From contig SVLZ01000001.1 in assembly GCA_015067665.1 (NCBI GenBank), positions 1 through 64,000 on the forward strand: DNA of 64,000 bases, written 5' to 3'. Below are positions 62,386 to 64,000 of the stretch, one piece after another. This DNA comes from Oscillospiraceae bacterium (GTDB lineage Bacteria; Bacillota; Clostridia; Oscillospirales; Oscillospiraceae). The notes below the pieces were generated by a model, which worked only from the letters and a program-made list of their open reading frames with translations, was not told where the DNA came from and did not search any database. Within the stretch, counting starts at the first letter, position 1. Every line of letters starts with the position of its first letter. The position numbers and the translations under genes are program-made.

Positions 62386-63117
62386 TTAGAAGGGATAAGC
62401 AGCCTCGTCACAGACGAGAACCACATCGGGGTGGAACTGCAGGATAGAAGCCGGAACTTGAGGATCTACAGGACCCCAGAAGGTCTTCTTGAGAATCTCC
62501 TTCTTATCTGCGCCGGTAACGACCATGACGATCTTCTTTGCTGCCATAATGGTGCCGATACCCATGGTGAATGCGGACTTAGGCACATCGTCAATAGAGT
62601 CAAAGAAGCGCTTGTTGGCATCGATGGTCATTTCCGTCAGCTTGACCTCGTGAGTCATTGCAGGGAAATGATCGTCGGGCTCGTTAAAGCCGATATGACC
62701 GTCATGACCAATGCCGAGAAGCTGCAGGTCTACACCGCCCCACTCCTCGATTTTTGCCTCATAAGCCTCGCACATAGCCTGCACATCAGTAGCCAAGCCG
62801 TCGGGCACGATGGTATTCTCAGGCTTGATAGAGATATGGTCAAACAGGTTATCCTGCATAAACTTGCGATAGCTCTGGTCGTGGTCGGGAGCAAGACCCT
62901 TGTATTCGTCCAAATTTGCGGAACGGACACGGCTAAAATCGATCTTACCAGCCTTCTCACGGCAGATCAGCTCACGGTAAAGAGGCAACGGAGTAGAGCC
63001 GGTAGCAAGACCGATGACGCAGGCAGGCTTTTTCTGAATTTCTGCCTCGAACTGGTCGGCGGCGATTACACCCATTTCCTCAGGGTTTTTAACAACAATA
63101 ACGCGTGTGTGAATCAT
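62386..63117 (-). CDS. nagB: Glucosamine-6-phosphate deaminase
   Basis: 243 residues; AAGGAGG precedes the ATG. Converts glucosamine-6-phosphate to fructose-6-phosphate and ammonia. IGLATGSTPLPLYREL, SANLDEYKGL (catalytic Asp region), LGIGHDGHIGFNEPDDHF (ring-opening His and Glu/Asp) are intact. A palindrome attcaaattacatttgaat overlaps its promoter. The gene links amino-sugar use (mucin or peptidoglycan) to glycolysis; nagA is not in the window. Confidence 0.95.
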   Translation of the reverse strand: MIHTRVIVVKNPEEMGVIAADQFEAEIQKKPACVIGLATGSTPLPLYRELICREKAGKIDFSRVRSANLDEYKGLAPDHDQSYRKFMQDNLFDHISIKPENTIVPDGLATDVQAMCEAYEAKIEEWGGVDLQLLGIGHDGHIGFNEPDDHFPAMTHEVKLTEMTIDANKRFFDSIDDVPKSAFTMGIGTIMAAKKIVMVVTGADKKEILKKTFWGPVDPQVPASILQFHPDVVLVCDEAAYPF

Positions 63118-63133
63118 AATTGAATACCTCCTT

Positions 63134-63179
63134 ATTCAAATTACATTTGAATTTTAACGCTGTGAAAAGCAGATGTCAA
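63134..63179 (-). promoter_or_regulatory. nagB promoter with palindromic operator
   Basis: Minus strand TTGACA (63174-63179), 17 bases, TAAAAT (63151-63156). Palindrome attcaaa-ttaca-tttgaat (63134-63152) overlaps the -10 and start site, a typical place for a repressor such as a NagR/GntR-type protein. Confidence 0.7.
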
Positions 63180-63186
63180 GTTTTTT

Positions 63187-63819
63187 TTACAGTGTCCGGG
63201 TTTCTCCGATCTCCGGAATCCACAGACAGCGTTCCCCTTCTGTCACGCTTTTCACCTGCTGCCAAAGCTTAAAAGGATCTTTTTCTTTTTCCGGCAGATG
63301 GAGCAGCACCACCGTAGTAGCGCCAACCGCCTTTGTCATTTCCCATGCAGAAGGGGTATTGGCATAGGCATAGGGCGCGATCAGCACATCCGGCTTCGGA
63401 AAGGCTGTCATTTTCTTCATCTGCATTGGGGATGCATCTCCCATAAACCAAATGCAGCGGCTTCCCTCAATCACAAAGCTATGATGGGAGAGATTTGGCT
63501 CCGTCTTTCCCAAATGCCGTGTCTCCACAGCTGTCACCGTCACCTCTCCTACCCTTTCCTGCTTTTTAGGCAAGGACTCCGGCCCAAAAATGGGCCGGAG
63601 TTTTTGTGTTTTATAAGGAAGAAGCAACGCGCTGCTGTAATGATCCGGGTGGTTGTGGGTAAAGAGGAGCAAGTCCGGCGGCATTTCCAAAAGACTTTCC
63701 GTAAGAGAACTTGGTGTAGGCAGGTAACCCTCCAGCGCCTCACACAATCCGTCCAAAAGGATGGATACACCGTCCAGCTTTATAAGAACACCCGCGTTAC
63801 AGGTACGCTTTAGCTCCAT
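63187..63819 (-). CDS. MBL-fold metallo-hydrolase (UPF0173-like)
   Basis: 210 residues. Metal site blocks: FTHNHPDHYSSALLL (HxHxDH-like, with Asn at the second position), VETRHLG, WFMGDASP (metal Asp) and VVLLHLP (late His). The chain resembles the L-ascorbate-lactonase/UPF0173-type hydrolases. Substrate unknown. It begins 6 bases after the stop of the partial gene to its right, so the two are co-transcribed. It ends 70 bases before nagB, which has its own promoter. Confidence 0.8.
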   Translation of the reverse strand: MELKRTCNAGVLIKLDGVSILLDGLCEALEGYLPTPSSLTESLLEMPPDLLLFTHNHPDHYSSALLLPYKTQKLRPIFGPESLPKKQERVGEVTVTAVETRHLGKTEPNLSHHSFVIEGSRCIWFMGDASPMQMKKMTAFPKPDVLIAPYAYANTPSAWEMTKAVGATTVVLLHLPEKEKDPFKLWQQVKSVTEGERCLWIPEIGETRTL

Positions 63820-63825
63820 AGGCGA

Positions 63826-64000
63826 TTACACGCCTTCCTTGGCACGACGGATGGTCTCTTCCTCTGTGCAGCCAGTGGTGGAAACGCGTCCTTCCAGAGG
63901 TACCAGCTTGTCGTTGATAGCATCGATGATCCAGCTTGCCTGGGGGAAGAAGAACTCGTCAAACTCGAAGGGAGGTGTGATCCAGTTCTTTGCACCGATG
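63826..64000 (-). CDS. Unidentified gene, C-terminal 57 codons only
   Basis: Open from the right edge to TAA at 63826-63828. The visible end reads WITPPFEFDEFFFPQASW and GRVSTTGCTEEETIRRAKEG. It is protein-like, without membrane segments, and tightly coupled to the MBL-fold gene. I do not recognise the family; the 61-residue track ORF in this region is in another frame. Confidence 0.65.
   Translation of the reverse strand, partial: IGAKNWITPPFEFDEFFFPQASWIIDAINDKLVPLEGRVSTTGCTEEETIRRAKEGV

Noticed and set aside
63575-63606. Terminator-like hairpin actccggccc / gggccggagt with T-run on the plus strand
   Set aside because: It lies inside the MBL-fold coding sequence and no plus-strand gene ends there; kept only as a possible antisense stop.

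Overview
The window looks like a chromosome segment of an anaerobic, gut-type Clostridia (Oscillospiraceae or a neighbouring lineage). Supporting signs are the lipoprotein-rich sugar operons, strong AGGAGG-type ribosome binding sites, the rhamnose catabolic genes, a BY-kinase capsule module, and several GH families typical of host-associated Firmicutes. No rRNA, tRNA or CRISPR array was seen. Taxonomy is inferred from gene content, not from a search.

Layout. 1-12.7 kb (minus): a polysaccharide uptake operon, read from about 12.7 kb down to the left edge: sugar-binding-type lipoprotein, RDD membrane protein, solute-binding protein, two permeases, an unusually large ABC ATPase, GH43, a sialate-O-acetylesterase-like esterase and a cysteine-rich repeat lipoprotein. 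13.1-16.1 kb (plus): a divergent AraC regulator and a DUF4886/GLUG lipoprotein. 16.1-24 kb: a second cysteine-rich repeat lipoprotein and a 1,527-residue GH95 fucosidase (minus), with a divergent AraC regulator sharing an overlapping promoter. 24-32.5 kb (minus): a permuted membrane-anchored GH3, GH2, a GPH-type sugar symporter, and a regulator with two HTH domains. 32.9-40.5 kb (minus): an AraC regulator followed by rhaB, rhaA, a class II aldolase, a tandem (half-degenerate) class II aldolase, a ROK kinase and a SIS isomerase. 40.7-45.1 kb (minus): a BY-kinase/Wzz pair, a phage-like trio under a promoter full of GTACTT sites, rpe, a DUF2284 protein and a low-molecular-weight tyrosine phosphatase. 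45.4-59.5 kb: guaA (synthetase domain only) diverging from a ten-gene purine operon purE-C-F-M-N-O-AICARFT-D-L-guaB that ends at a strong terminator. 59.5-64 kb: a small membrane protein, an LTA-synthase-like sulfatase, an interspersed repeat, nagB, an MBL-fold protein and the tail of an unidentified gene.

How the parts fit. The first 40 kb capture and trim fucose-, rhamnose- and probably arabinose/xylose-containing glycans at the cell surface, import the products by ABC and cation-symport routes, and feed deoxysugars through isomerase, kinase and aldolase steps. The purine operon makes IMP and XMP/GMP de novo with several non-standard parts: a PurF-like protein without the nucleophilic Cys, an archaeal-type IMP cyclohydrolase with a stand-alone AICAR formyltransferase in place of PurH, a GuaA without its glutaminase domain, and an IMP dehydrogenase that closely resembles, from memory, the enzyme of the protist Tritrichomonas foetus. 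These deviations, the GTACTT-operator/phage-like trio, the ABC ATPase with two large insertions and the shared surface repeat modules are the most interesting points.
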